Assembly: GCF_014648655.1 (NCBI RefSeq)
Contig: NZ_BMRN01000014.1
Span: forward strand, 1-64,000
Reading direction: 5' to 3'
Length of the DNA stretch: 64,000 nt
DNA from: Streptomyces atratus
GTDB taxonomy: Bacteria; Actinomycetota; Actinomycetes; Streptomycetales; Streptomycetaceae
This document shows positions 7,230 to 16,629 of this stretch, piece by piece. The position numbers were made by a program, and so were the translations under genes. A model generated the notes under the pieces. It did no database searches and was not told where the DNA came from. It was given only the letters and a program-made list of their open reading frames with translations. Position 1 is the first letter of the stretch. Each line of letters starts with the position of its first letter.

Positions 7230-8612
7230 CTACGCCCCCAGTGCCAGCGACACCGTATAGATCAGCAGCCCCGCCAGCGCACCCACGACCGTGCCGTTGA
7301 TCCGGATGAACTGCAGGTCACGGCCGATGTGTGCCTCGATCTTCTTCGACGTCTGGTCCGCGTCCCAGCTCGCGACCGTGTCACTGATCAGCGACGTGAT
7401 CTCCGCGCGGTACGTCGTGACGACATAGACCGCCGCGTCCTCCAGCCAGCCCTCCAGCTTGGCCTGCATCCGCCCGTCCGTCGCCAGCCGCGCGCCGAAC
7501 GTCAGCAGTGAGGCCCGCGCACGCAGCCGCAGCTCGCTCTGCTCGTCGTCCGCAGCCGCGATCATCATCTGGCGCACCGACGACCAGGCCGATGCGATGA
7601 CCTCCTGGACCTCGCCGCGCCCCAGGATCTCCGACTTCAGCCGCTCCACCCGTGCCCGGGTGTCCGAGTCCGTCTGGAGGTCGGCCGCGAAGTCCGTCAG
7701 GAACGTGTCGATCGAACCGCGCGCCGGGTGCCCCGGCATGTCCCGCATTTCCGTGATGAAGCGCAGCAGTTCCTTGTAGACCCGCTCCCCCACCCGCTTG
7801 TCGACGAACCGCGGCGTCCAGCCCGGCGCCCCGCCCTGCACGGCGTCCATCACCGAATCGCCGTGCAGCACCAGCCAGTCGTGGGCGCGCACACAGATCA
7901 GGTCCACCATCCTGCGGTGGCCGCCGTCCGCGACGATCTTCTCCAGCATCTTGCCGAGACCGGGAGCGATCTCCGCCGCATTGGCCCGCCGGGTGATCGC
8001 CTCACCCACCACGGCCTGCACGTCGGAGTCCCGCAGCACCGTCAACGCACCGCGCAGCGCGGTCGACAGCTCGGCGGTCACCCGGTCGGCGTGTTCCGGC
8101 TCGGCCAGCCAGGAGCCGAGCCGGCCACCGATACCCAGGGCGTGGATACGGCTGCGTACGACATCGCCGGAGAGGAAATTCTCGCCGACGAAGGAACCCA
8201 GCGAGGCTCCCAGCTGGTCTTTTTTGGTGGGGATGATGGCGGTGTGCGGGATCGGCAGGCCGAGCGGGCGCTTGAACAGCGCCGTGACGGCGAACCAGTC
8301 GGCCAGCGCACCCACCATCCCCGCCTCGGCGGCCGCGGCGACGAAGCCGGGCCAGCCGCCCACACCCGTGCTCTTCGCCCAGGTGGCGAGAACGTACACG
8401 AGCGCGACCAGTAGAAGGAGGCCCGTGGCCGTGGTCTTCATCCGGCGTACGCCGCGACGCTTCTCCTCGTCGGCTGCGGTGTACGCGAACGAGGCGAGAG
8501 GGGCCGGGCGGCCGCCCGGCGCGGGACGGGCCGCGCCCGCCGACTGCTCCCGGGCACGCTCCGGCTGCCCCGCACCCTGTTCCCCGGGTCCGGTCCCATC
8601 GATCCGTTCCAT
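7230..8612 (-). CDS. DUF445 family membrane protein
   Basis: 460 residues if started at the ATG at 8612; an ATG at 8660 would add 16 residues and has AAGGA only 2 bases away, so the start is uncertain. The conserved part begins at MKTTATGLLLLVALVYVLAT, a first membrane segment, followed by the family core with GALADWFAVTALFKRPLG and the IIP-x-K/R-K-D motif. A long helical region follows, and a second membrane helix closes the protein (INGTVVGALAGLLIYT). DUF445 proteins (YheB-like) are widespread with no settled biochemistry. The first 60 residues are low complexity. Confidence 0.85.
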   Translation of the reverse strand: MERIDGTGPGEQGAGQPERAREQSAGAARPAPGGRPAPLASFAYTAADEEKRRGVRRMKTTATGLLLLVALVYVLATWAKSTGVGGWPGFVAAAAEAGMVGALADWFAVTALFKRPLGLPIPHTAIIPTKKDQLGASLGSFVGENFLSGDVVRSRIHALGIGGRLGSWLAEPEHADRVTAELSTALRGALTVLRDSDVQAVVGEAITRRANAAEIAPGLGKMLEKIVADGGHRRMVDLICVRAHDWLVLHGDSVMDAVQGGAPGWTPRFVDKRVGERVYKELLRFITEMRDMPGHPARGSIDTFLTDFAADLQTDSDTRARVERLKSEILGRGEVQEVIASAWSSVRQMMIAAADDEQSELRLRARASLLTFGARLATDGRMQAKLEGWLEDAAVYVVTTYRAEITSLISDTVASWDADQTSKKIEAHIGRDLQFIRINGTVVGALAGLLIYTVSLALGA

Positions 8613-8831
8613 CCGCTCCACCCGTCCGCGTACGCATCGCCCCCGGTGTCCCGTACGCATTGTCCTTACCTGACCTACTCCCGGGCCGCACGCCGAGTTC
8701 CCGACACCTTGCCCCATCATGGGATCAGTCCGATTTAAGACCGACCGGCAAATGGGGGGCGGCGTCGCGTGCCCGGCCCCGCAACGCCGCCCATTGGCCG
8801 GTCGGTCCAACCACGAGGAGACACACCGTCC

Positions 8832-10082
8832 ATGCCCAGGCGCCAGGGGTACGCCCTGCTCATCGCCCTCGTGGCGGGCACCGCAGCGCTCGCCGCCGGC
8901 GTGGCGTTCGCCGGCTCCCTGCTCTTCTCCGGCTCCGGCACCCGGTCGCAGCAGGTCGCCGCACCCGACCCGCGGTCCGTGGCCCGTACGCCCGCCGCAC
9001 CGGCCCACTCCACCGGCCTCTGGCTCGGCACCTGGGCGGCGGCCCCCACCACCGGGGTGATCGACACGTACAACGGCGGCGATCTGACCCGGCGCACCAT
9101 CCGTAACGTCGTGCACACCAGCATCGGCGGCGACGCGGCCCGCATCACCCTCTCCAATCTCTTCGGCACGCACCCGCTGGTCGTGGACCACGCCACGGTC
9201 AACACCCGCCCCGTGACCTTCCGGGGCGCCGCCGCCGTGACCGTCGCCGCGGGCGCACAGATCGTCAGCGACCCGGTCCTCGTCCCGGTCGCCGCCGACG
9301 CCGATCTCGTCGTCACCCTGCGCACCCCCACCGCCGAGGGCCCCGTCACCATCCACCCGGGCACCCACCAGACGTCGTACGTGGAGGACGGGCGGGGCAC
9401 CCGGCGCACCACCGACTGGCGCTACCTCACCGCCGTCGACGTACACAACGAGACCGCCACCGGAACGATCGCGGTGATCGGCGACTCGCTCACCGCGGGC
9501 ACCGGCTCCACCCTCGACGCGAACAGCCGCTGGCCCGACGTGCTCGCCGACCGGCTGAGCGGCCGGTACGGAGTGGTCAACGCCGGCATCGCGGGCAACC
9601 GCATCCTGCGTGACGGACGCGGCGTACGGGCGAGCGCCCGCTTCGACCGAGACGTACTGGACGTCGCCGGGGTGAAGACGGTCGTCGTCGCGCTCGGCAT
9701 CAACGATGTGCAGCAGTTCCCGCAGGAGACCGACCCGCAGCGCATCGCGGACGCGCTGCGGTCCATGACCCAGCGCGCCCACGCACGCGGGCTGCGGGTC
9801 GTCGGGGCGACGCTGATGCCGTACGAGGGGTTCCGCACCTGGACGCCCGCACGGAACGCCGTACGGGAACAGGTCAACGAGCTGATCCGGGCGGGCGGGA
9901 TCTTCGACTCGGTCATCGACTTCGACAAGGCGGCCCGCGACCCGTACCGCCCGTCCCGGCTGCTGCCCGCCTACGACTGCGGCGACCATCTCCACCTGAA
10001 CGACACGGGCTACCAGCGGCTGGGTTCGCTGGTCGACCTGGCGGCCCTGCAACACGACCGGCCCGTCTCCGACCAGCTCTGA
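8832..10082 (+). CDS. Secreted SGNH/GDSL hydrolase
   Basis: 416 residues from the ATG at 8832, which follows GAGGAG. A signal peptide or anchor occupies about residues 5-30. Residues about 60-200 form a beta-rich N-terminal domain with WLGTWAAAP and FGTHPLVV. The SGNH catalytic domain follows: block I IGDSLTAG with nucleophile Ser219, block II with GIAGNRI, block III GINDV, and block V D-x-x-H at Asp385-His388 (CGDHLHLND). Enzymes of this type cleave esters, often acyl or carbohydrate esters, outside the cell. Substrate unknown. Confidence 0.92.
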   Translation: MPRRQGYALLIALVAGTAALAAGVAFAGSLLFSGSGTRSQQVAAPDPRSVARTPAAPAHSTGLWLGTWAAAPTTGVIDTYNGGDLTRRTIRNVVHTSIGGDAARITLSNLFGTHPLVVDHATVNTRPVTFRGAAAVTVAAGAQIVSDPVLVPVAADADLVVTLRTPTAEGPVTIHPGTHQTSYVEDGRGTRRTTDWRYLTAVDVHNETATGTIAVIGDSLTAGTGSTLDANSRWPDVLADRLSGRYGVVNAGIAGNRILRDGRGVRASARFDRDVLDVAGVKTVVVALGINDVQQFPQETDPQRIADALRSMTQRAHARGLRVVGATLMPYEGFRTWTPARNAVREQVNELIRAGGIFDSVIDFDKAARDPYRPSRLLPAYDCGDHLHLNDTGYQRLGSLVDLAALQHDRPVSDQL

Positions 10083-10125
10083 CGGTGGGGCCGGGGGCGG
10101 CGGAAGACCGGAGGACGGATCGGGC

Positions 10126-10821
10126 TCAGTCCTCGGAGCGGCCCGAGGCCCCCCGGCCCTTCTCCAGCCGCGCCCGCTCCGCGTCCCTCAGCCGCTGCTT
10201 CTGCGCCTTGCTCCGCTTGCGCTCCACTCGGACGCCGCCCATCAGCGCGAAGCCGGTGATCCGCACCCGCGGGGAGTCCGGGGACACAGTCCTCGCGTCC
10301 TTCGATTGCTCACGGAAGCCGCCCATGATGCCGATGCCCTTGACCTGGGCGTTCAGCTCCGGCGGGACCTTCACACGCATACCACCCATGATCGTGAAGC
10401 AGCGGATGACCACCTCGCGGTCCTCGAAGTCGGCCTCACGCAGATCGATCTCACCGCCGCCCCACATCGTGAACGCGGTGAACTTGCGGCCCACCGTCCA
10501 GTTCCCCCGGCGGCCGAACCCGCCCCAGATCGCGAACGCACCGCCCGACGTGGCGGGCTTGCCGATACGGTCCGCCCAGCGCACCGCCGAGCCGGTCGGT
10601 ACCGGGGCCGCACCCACCGGGGCAACTGCCGTGCCCGGTGCCGGAAGGTCTCGGACGATCGGTTCCAACTCCCCATGCGTACGCGCCCTGTAGGTCGCTT
10701 CGAGCCGCTGTTCGAACTCCTCCATCTCCAGCCGGCCCTCGGCCACCGCCTCGCGCAGGGTCTCGGCGACACGCTCACGCTCGGCATCGGAGGCACGCAT
10801 TTCCGGAAGCTCACTTGTCAT
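10126..10821 (-). CDS. DUF1707 and cell-wall-active response domain protein
   Basis: 231 residues from the ATG at 10821 (MTSELPEMRASDAERERVAE). Residues 8-60 are a DUF1707 domain (RASDAERERVAETLREAVAE, then GRLEMEEFEQRL). After a Pro-rich linker comes a LiaF-like beta-helical region with three repeats of F-x-I/L-M/W-G-G (FTAFTMWGGGEIDL, CFTIMGGMRV, GIGIMGGF, GFALMGGV). Such C-terminal domains are found in cell-envelope stress proteins. The end is highly charged. No membrane segment is seen, so it is probably cytoplasmic or peripheral. Confidence 0.85.
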   Translation of the reverse strand: MTSELPEMRASDAERERVAETLREAVAEGRLEMEEFEQRLEATYRARTHGELEPIVRDLPAPGTAVAPVGAAPVPTGSAVRWADRIGKPATSGGAFAIWGGFGRRGNWTVGRKFTAFTMWGGGEIDLREADFEDREVVIRCFTIMGGMRVKVPPELNAQVKGIGIMGGFREQSKDARTVSPDSPRVRITGFALMGGVRVERKRSKAQKQRLRDAERARLEKGRGASGRSED

Positions 10822-10831
10822 ACCGCGCAGC

Positions 10832-11896
10832 CTATTGAACGCGTGCGCCCCCGTCACCGATCTCCATTCCGTCGGCGGACGCGTACATCTTCGCGATCAC
10901 GGCCTCGATGTCGGGCTCCCGCACCGACAGGTCGGCCAGCGGGTAGTCCGCCGCGATCCGGGCGACCAGCGGTGCGGCCGACTCCGAGGCCGGGAAGGCC
11001 AGCCACTGGCGCGGCCCCTCCACCTTCACCGTACGGACCGAAGGCGCCGACTCCAGTCGGATCGGCGGGAGTTGACGCTCCAGGTCGACCACCAGCATCC
11101 GCTCGCTCTCACCCACCTCATGCAGTCCGGCGAGCGCCCCGTCGTACATCAGACGGCCGTGGTCGATCACCATCACACGCTTGCAGAGCTGCTCGATGTC
11201 CGTCAGATCATGCGTGGTGAGCAGCACGGTCGTGCCACGCTCGGCATTCAGGTCCCGCAGGAATCCACGGACCTTGGCCTTGGAGACGACGTCCAGGCCG
11301 ATCGTCGGCTCGTCCAGGTACAGCACCTCGGGATCGTGCAGCAGCGCCGCCGCGATATCGCCGCGCATCCGCTGCCCCAGCGAAAGCTGCCGTACGGGAA
11401 CGTCCAACAGTTCGCCCAGATCGAGGAGTTCGACGCAACGGTCCAGATTCTCACGGAAGCGGGCGTCAGGAATCCGGTACATCCGGTGCATCAGCCGGTA
11501 CGAGTCGCGCAGCGGCAGGTCCCACCAGAGTGTGGTGCGCTGGCCGAACACCACACCGATGCGGTGAGCCAGCCTCGTACGCTCCCTGGACGGGTCGATG
11601 CCCGCCACCCGCAGCCGGCCGCCGCTCGGGGTGAGGATGCCGGTCAGCATCTTGATCGTGGTCGACTTCCCGGCACCGTTCGGGCCGATGTAGCCGACCA
11701 TCTCGCCGCGTGCGACGCGGAAGCTGATGGAGTCGACCGCTCGCACCTGGCGGCGTTCACTGCGCATGAAGCCGGTCTTGCGCCGCACGTCGAAGACCTT
11801 TTCGACGTTGTCGAGCTCGATGAAGCCGGTGCCGGTGCCCTTGCCGTTGTCCGTGCGGATGTCCGTGCCGGTGTCGGTGCGGGTTTCTGCGTTCAT
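10832..11896 (-). CDS. ABC-2 exporter ATP-binding subunit (COG4586 type)
   Basis: 354 residues from the ATG at 11896. It opens with a short Thr/Asp/Gly repeat and then an ABC ATPase: Walker A GPNGAGKST, a variant signature LSLGQRMRGD, Walker B VLYLDEPTIGLD, and the H-loop in LLTTHD. The R-x-x-Q-L-S-L-G-Q-R signature and overall form match the uncharacterised COG4586 ATPases, which pair with COG4587 and COG3694 permeases exactly as found upstream here. The three genes form one leftward operon, with 44 bases between this gene and the nearest permease. Exported substrate unknown. Confidence 0.92.
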   Translation of the reverse strand: MNAETRTDTGTDIRTDNGKGTGTGFIELDNVEKVFDVRRKTGFMRSERRQVRAVDSISFRVARGEMVGYIGPNGAGKSTTIKMLTGILTPSGGRLRVAGIDPSRERTRLAHRIGVVFGQRTTLWWDLPLRDSYRLMHRMYRIPDARFRENLDRCVELLDLGELLDVPVRQLSLGQRMRGDIAAALLHDPEVLYLDEPTIGLDVVSKAKVRGFLRDLNAERGTTVLLTTHDLTDIEQLCKRVMVIDHGRLMYDGALAGLHEVGESERMLVVDLERQLPPIRLESAPSVRTVKVEGPRQWLAFPASESAAPLVARIAADYPLADLSVREPDIEAVIAKMYASADGMEIGDGGARVQ

Positions 11897-11940
11897 GTCC
11901 GATGCCCTCGCCCTTGCCCTCGCCCTGCTCGATGTTTTCG

Positions 11941-12822
11941 TCAACTGCCTGTGCTGCGGTACGCGCGCAGGCCCGAGCGCCAGGCCAGGCCCGCGAGCAG
12001 CCAGCACAGACCCGCCACCACCGGAGGCAGGAACGCCACCCAGTCCGGCAGGCCCAGCGGATAGTCCCGGCCCAGCACATACAGCGCGGGCAGCCAGTTC
12101 ACGAAGGCCAGCGGCACAACAAACGTGACCCCGCGCACCAAGTCCTTCGAGAAGATCGACGGCGGGTACTGGAGCAGCGTGTTTCCCCCGTACGTGAAGG
12201 AATTCTGCACCTCGGAGGCGTCCTGCGCGACGAACTGGAACGCCGCCCCGGCCACGAACACCGCCGCGAAGATCGCCGCCCCGCTCAGCAGCATCAGCGG
12301 AATCATCGCCACCTTCAGCGGTGTCCATCCGATGTCCAGCGTCACCAGCGCATACCCCAGGACCAGCGCCCCCTGGGTGATCCGCCCCATCCTGCGCAGC
12401 GCGAACCGGTCCGCCGCGACCTGGGCGAGCACCGGCACCGGCCGTACCAGCAGCGTGTCCAGCGTGCCGTCGCGCACCCGCCGCCCCAGCCGGTCCATCG
12501 AGCCCATCACCAGGTCGGCGAGACCGAACGCGGTGCCCGAGGCCCCGTACAGCAGCGCGATCTCCGCCAGCGTGTAACCGCCCAGCGCATCCACGTGCTG
12601 GAACATCAGCAGGATCGCGACGAAGTCGAAGGCGGTCACCGCAAAGTTCCCGAACGCCGTCATCGCGAACGAGGCGCGGTACGCCATCGTCGAGCGCAGC
12701 CACATCGTCGCGATCAGCCCGTACGCCCGGACCCCCTCGACAAGCCTCGACCGCTCGACGAACACCACCTCGGGCGGGCCCGCCGCCTCGGTCACCTCCA
12801 CCGCACCGGCCGTCTCAGCCAC
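11941..12822 (-). CDS. ABC-2 exporter permease (COG3694 type)
   Basis: 293 residues with an ATG at 12822. The N-terminal 30 residues are cytoplasmic and six hydrophobic segments follow. A cytoplasmic R-V-R-D-G-T-L-D-T-L-L-V-R-P motif is diagnostic of the COG3694/COG4587 pair: it is the stretch that in homologs reads G-x-[LF]-[DE]-x-x-L-x-[RK]-P. The start overlaps the end of the other permease gene by 8 bases, so translation is coupled. Confidence 0.9.
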   Translation of the reverse strand: MAETAGAVEVTEAAGPPEVVFVERSRLVEGVRAYGLIATMWLRSTMAYRASFAMTAFGNFAVTAFDFVAILLMFQHVDALGGYTLAEIALLYGASGTAFGLADLVMGSMDRLGRRVRDGTLDTLLVRPVPVLAQVAADRFALRRMGRITQGALVLGYALVTLDIGWTPLKVAMIPLMLLSGAAIFAAVFVAGAAFQFVAQDASEVQNSFTYGGNTLLQYPPSIFSKDLVRGVTFVVPLAFVNWLPALYVLGRDYPLGLPDWVAFLPPVVAGLCWLLAGLAWRSGLRAYRSTGS

Positions 12823-13630
12823 CCTGAACCACCACCCTCCTCGTCGCCACCGACTGCACCAACCGCCCCACCAGCAGCAGCGTCAGCGCCCAGCCACCCT
12901 GGAAGGCGTACGCCTCCACCAGCCCCCACCCCGTGCTCTTGCCGAGCAGCACATCGGCCGGCACCTGGAGCAGCGACGACCACGGCAGCACCCGCGCCAC
13001 GTCGCCCAGCACCCCGGGAAACAGCGTCAGCGGCAGCAGCATCCCGGAGAAGAACATCCCGGCCAGGGCCGTCATCTGCGACACCCCCGCCCCGTCCAGC
13101 AGCCAGAACGCGGAGAGCGCCACCAGATAGCGGATCGCAAAGCTGACCACGACACCGAGCGCCACCGAGACGAGGAAGGCGAGCCAGACCCCCGGCGAGG
13201 CGGGCAGCGCCAGATCGAAGGCGAGCGAGCCCAGCAGCATCGGCACGATGCCGCGACCCAGCAGATGGAACGCCGCCCGACCCAAGTCGCCCGCCAGCCA
13301 CCACAGTTGGAGGTCCACCGGCCGGTAGAGATCCACCGCGACATCGCCCGTGCGGATCCGCTCGATCAGCTCGTCCTCGAAACCGCCGCCCATCATGGCG
13401 CAGGTCATCAGCAACGCCTGCCCCAGCCACACATAGGTGAGCGCCTGGGGCATGTCGTAACCGCCGAGCTGCGGACGCTCGTCCCACAGCGCCACATAGG
13501 TGTACGCCATGATGAAACCGAAGACGGTGTTGGTGAACACCCCCGCCGCCGTCGCGGTCCGGTAAGTGGCATAGCGCCGGAACCCACCCGCCGCCACCAC
13601 CGCGTACAGCCGCACCGCATCCACCCCCAT
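12815..13630 (-). CDS. ABC-2 exporter permease (COG4587 type)
   Basis: 271 residues using the ATG at 13630; a TTG at 13645 and a GTG at 13624 are possible, and none has a strong ribosome binding site. Six hydrophobic segments are visible. The cytoplasmic motif IERIRTGDVAVDLYRPVDLQ is the family signature (I-R-x-G-x-[VI]-x-x-x-L-x-R-P). It is the first gene of the three-gene operon with a second permease and the ATPase. It is divergent from the PBP gene. Confidence 0.88.
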   Translation of the reverse strand: MGVDAVRLYAVVAAGGFRRYATYRTATAAGVFTNTVFGFIMAYTYVALWDERPQLGGYDMPQALTYVWLGQALLMTCAMMGGGFEDELIERIRTGDVAVDLYRPVDLQLWWLAGDLGRAAFHLLGRGIVPMLLGSLAFDLALPASPGVWLAFLVSVALGVVVSFAIRYLVALSAFWLLDGAGVSQMTALAGMFFSGMLLPLTLFPGVLGDVARVLPWSSLLQVPADVLLGKSTGWGLVEAYAFQGGWALTLLLVGRLVQSVATRRVVVQGG

Positions 13631-13785
13631 CGCCCGGGCACCCAACGGCGTTGGACACCAAAGCGCAAGACCTTAGTCCAACGAGGACGGCCGCCGCGAC
13701 CGCTTTTCAGGGGTCGATCCGGGGCTTATTCCATAGAAAAGGGCACTATGGGGGAATTGACCGCGGCCGAGGAGTCTGCACGGAC

Positions 13786-16275
13786 ATGAGCGACGAGCCA
13801 CAGCAGCCGAACGGGGAACACCAACCCCGGGGCTGGAACCCCGGGGACCCGTCCGCCCACGGCAGCAACAGCGGCAACGGCGGCAACGGCGGCAACAGCG
13901 CAGATCAGAGCGGCAAAGCCGGCCGGGCGACGAAGCACAGACACAGACGCCCCAAGCGCACCAGATGGCGCCGCGCCGTCCCCACCTGGCGGATGGTCCT
14001 CGGCGCACTCGTCGTCGTCGCCCTGCTCCTGATCGGCGGCTTCATCGCCGGATACCAGCTCGTCGACATCCCGCCCGCCAACGCCAGCGCCACCGCGCAG
14101 TCCAACGTCTACCTCTACAAGGACGGCAGCGTCATCGCCCGCTCCGGCGAGGTCAACCGGGAGAACGTCAAGCTCGCCCAGGTCCCGCTCACCGTCCGGC
14201 ACGCCGTCCTCGCCGCCGAGGACCGCGACTTCTACTCCGAACGGGCCGTCGACCTCACAGCCATGGCCCGCGCCGCCTGGAACACCCTCACCGGCAAGGG
14301 CAAACAGGGCGGCTCGACCATCACCCAGCAGTACGTCAAGAACTACTACCTCGGCCAGGAACAGACCCTCATCCGCAAGATCAAGGAGTTCTTCATCGCG
14401 GTCAAGCTCGACCGCGAGGAGTCCAAGAACCAGATCTTCGAGGGCTACCTCAACACCAGCTACTTCGGCCGCAACGCCTACGGCATCCAGGCCGCCGCAC
14501 AGGCCTACTACAGCAAGGACATCGGCGACATCACCACCGCCGAGGGTGCCTACCTCGCCTCCCTGCTCAACGCCCCCAGCGCCTACGACGTCGTCGTCCA
14601 CCCCCAGAACAAGGCCGCGGCCCTCGCGCGCTGGAACTACGTACTCGACGGCATGGTCAAGGAGAAGTGGCTCGCCGCCGGCGAACGCGCCACCATGAAA
14701 TTCCCCGTACCCGGCAAGGCCAAGCCATCCACCGGGCTCTCCGGACAGCGCGGCTACATCGTCCAGGCCGTCGAGGACTACCTCACCAGCAACGAGGTCA
14801 TCGACGAGAACACCCTGGCCACCGGCGGCTACCGGATCACCACCACACTGGAGAAGAAGAAACAGAACGCGCTCGTCAAAGCCGTCGAAGACAACGTCAT
14901 GTCCCGGACGAGCACAGAGCGCGAGGCCGACCGCAACGTCCGCGTCGGCGGCGCCTCCATCGACACCGGCACCGGCCGGGTCGTCGCCATGTACGGCGGC
15001 ATCGACTACACCAAGCAGTACGTGAACAACGCGACCCGACGCGACTACCAGGTCGGCTCCACCTTCAAACCCTTCGTCTTCACCTCCGCCGTCGAGGGCG
15101 GCTCCACCACCCAGGACGGCCGGCGCATCACCCCCAACACCGTGTACGACGGCACCAACAAACGCATGGTCCAAGGCCCGAACGGACCCACCGGATACGC
15201 CCCCGCCAACGAGGACGACATCAACTACGGGCCCATCACCGTCCGCATCGCCACCGACAAATCCGTCAACGCCGTCTACGCCCAGATGGCCGAGGACGTC
15301 GGCCCCGACAAGGTCAAACAGACCGCCATCGACCTCGGCATCCCCAAGAACACGCCCGATCTCACCCCCTACCCGTCCATCGCGCTCGGCGTCGCCACCG
15401 CCAGCGTCCTCGACATGACCGAGGCGTACGCCACCCTCGCCAACCACGGCAGGCACGGCGCGTACACCCTCGTCGACAAGATCAGCAAGGGCGGCGAGGA
15501 CCTGGAACTCCCCGGCAGGAACACCGAACAGGCCGTCAGCCGCGAAGCCGCCGACACCACCACCGCCATCCTTCAGAGCGTCGTCGAGAGCGGCTCCGGC
15601 ATCGCCGCCCAGGGCGCCGGCCGCCCCGCCGCGGGCAAGACCGGCACCGCCGAAGAGGACAAAGCCGCCTGGTTCGCCGGCTACACCCCCGACCTCACCA
15701 CCGTCATCGCCGTCATGGGCCAGGACCCCGACACCGGCGCACAGAAACCGCTCTACGGAGCACTCGGCCTGGCCCGCATCAACGGCGGCGGCACACCCGC
15801 CCAGACCTGGGCCCAGTACACCGAGGCCGCGCTGCGCGGCAGCACGGTCGAGAACTTCGACCTCAACCTCGAAAGCGGCGCCGAAAAAACCGCCCAGCCC
15901 ACCGAGGAGAACTCCAGCCCCGGCACCACCGGAACACCGTCCGAGGCCCCCTCCGTCACACCGCCCAGCAGCCCCGGGAGCATCCCGCCCAGCAGCCCGC
16001 CGCCCCCCGGCAGCAGCGAACCTGCCACCGGCGGCACGGAGACCGGCACACCGACCGGCGGCGGAACGGAAATCGGCGGCGCGGAGAACGGCGGCGGGGA
16101 CAACGGCGACCAGGACGGCTACGACTTCCGCCCGGGCGCCCGCGGCGCCCCGGCACCACAGAGCGCTCCAGCACCACAGAACGCCCCGGCACCACAGAAC
16201 GCCCCGGCACCACAGAGCGCCCCGGCACCACAGAGCGCCCCGGCATCGCAGAGCGCCCCGGCACCGCGTCAGTGA
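13786..16275 (+). CDS. Class A penicillin-binding protein (transglycosylase/transpeptidase)
   Basis: 829 residues from the ATG at 13786, behind GAGGAG. A Gly/Asn/Ser-rich and basic cytoplasmic head (residues 1-65) leads to one membrane anchor (about 70-90). The GT51 glycosyltransferase domain has catalytic Glu145 in AAEDRDFY and the GGSTITQQ and NTSYFGRNAYGI motifs. The transpeptidase domain has Ser425 in the S-T-F-K box, S-V-N at 493-495 and K-T-G at 618-620. It polymerises and cross-links peptidoglycan outside the membrane. The C-terminal about 130 residues are disordered Pro/Ser/Gly/Thr sequence ending in about eight near-identical A-P-A-P-Q-S/N repeats. Confidence 0.96.
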   Translation: MSDEPQQPNGEHQPRGWNPGDPSAHGSNSGNGGNGGNSADQSGKAGRATKHRHRRPKRTRWRRAVPTWRMVLGALVVVALLLIGGFIAGYQLVDIPPANASATAQSNVYLYKDGSVIARSGEVNRENVKLAQVPLTVRHAVLAAEDRDFYSERAVDLTAMARAAWNTLTGKGKQGGSTITQQYVKNYYLGQEQTLIRKIKEFFIAVKLDREESKNQIFEGYLNTSYFGRNAYGIQAAAQAYYSKDIGDITTAEGAYLASLLNAPSAYDVVVHPQNKAAALARWNYVLDGMVKEKWLAAGERATMKFPVPGKAKPSTGLSGQRGYIVQAVEDYLTSNEVIDENTLATGGYRITTTLEKKKQNALVKAVEDNVMSRTSTEREADRNVRVGGASIDTGTGRVVAMYGGIDYTKQYVNNATRRDYQVGSTFKPFVFTSAVEGGSTTQDGRRITPNTVYDGTNKRMVQGPNGPTGYAPANEDDINYGPITVRIATDKSVNAVYAQMAEDVGPDKVKQTAIDLGIPKNTPDLTPYPSIALGVATASVLDMTEAYATLANHGRHGAYTLVDKISKGGEDLELPGRNTEQAVSREAADTTTAILQSVVESGSGIAAQGAGRPAAGKTGTAEEDKAAWFAGYTPDLTTVIAVMGQDPDTGAQKPLYGALGLARINGGGTPAQTWAQYTEAALRGSTVENFDLNLESGAEKTAQPTEENSSPGTTGTPSEAPSVTPPSSPGSIPPSSPPPPGSSEPATGGTETGTPTGGGTEIGGAENGGGDNGDQDGYDFRPGARGAPAPQSAPAPQNAPAPQNAPAPQSAPAPQSAPASQSAPAPRQ
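16148..16275 (+). repeat. Tandem repeat encoding the PBP tail
   Basis: Successive 18-base units reading GCCCCGGCACCACAGAGC or close variants encode A-P-A-P-Q-S/N hexapeptides at the very end of the class A PBP. The units differ by few bases, so they probably expanded recently. Confidence 0.8.
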
Positions 16276-16589
16276 CCCGAGGTCGCCTTCAGACCCACCA
16301 CGGCCACCAGCAGCAGAGAGACGAAGAAGATCCGGGCGGCGGTCACCGGCTCACCCAGCACCACCATGCCGAGAACCGCCGCACCGGCCGCACCGATACC
16401 GACCCACACGCCGTACGCCGTACCGATCGGCAGCGTCTTCGCCGCATGGGACAGCAACACCATGCTCATCACGATCCCGAGACCCGTGAACACACTGGGC
16501 CACAGCCGGGTGAACCCCTCGGTGTACTTCATCCCGATCGACCAGCCCACTTCGAGCAGACCGGCGACAATCAGCAGAACCCACGCCAT
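16269..16589 (-). CDS. sugE: SMR-family guanidinium exporter (Gdx/SugE type)
   Basis: 106 residues from the ATG at 16589, with GGAGG ahead of it. Four membrane helices and the invariant Glu13 (MAWVLLIVAGLLEVGW) identify the small multidrug resistance family. The motif KYTEGFTRLWPS and the helix AKTLPIGTAYGVWVGIGAAG follow the SugE/Gdx subgroup, whose members export guanidinium in exchange for protons, rather than the EmrE drug subgroup. The leader contains a guanidine-III-like riboswitch (16630-16675), supporting this role. The stop overlaps the convergent PBP gene by 7 bases. Confidence 0.92.
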   Translation of the reverse strand: MAWVLLIVAGLLEVGWSIGMKYTEGFTRLWPSVFTGLGIVMSMVLLSHAAKTLPIGTAYGVWVGIGAAGAAVLGMVVLGEPVTAARIFFVSLLLVAVVGLKATSGH

Positions 16590-16629
16590 GACGGAACCTC
16601 CGACGAGACAGAAAACGCGAACAACACGG

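Noticed and set aside
7230..10055. A 941-residue minus-strand frame across the SGNH gene
   Set aside because: Only the part below 8660 has domain similarity; the rest mirrors the SGNH hydrolase gene on the other strand and shows Arg/Gly-rich shadow composition.
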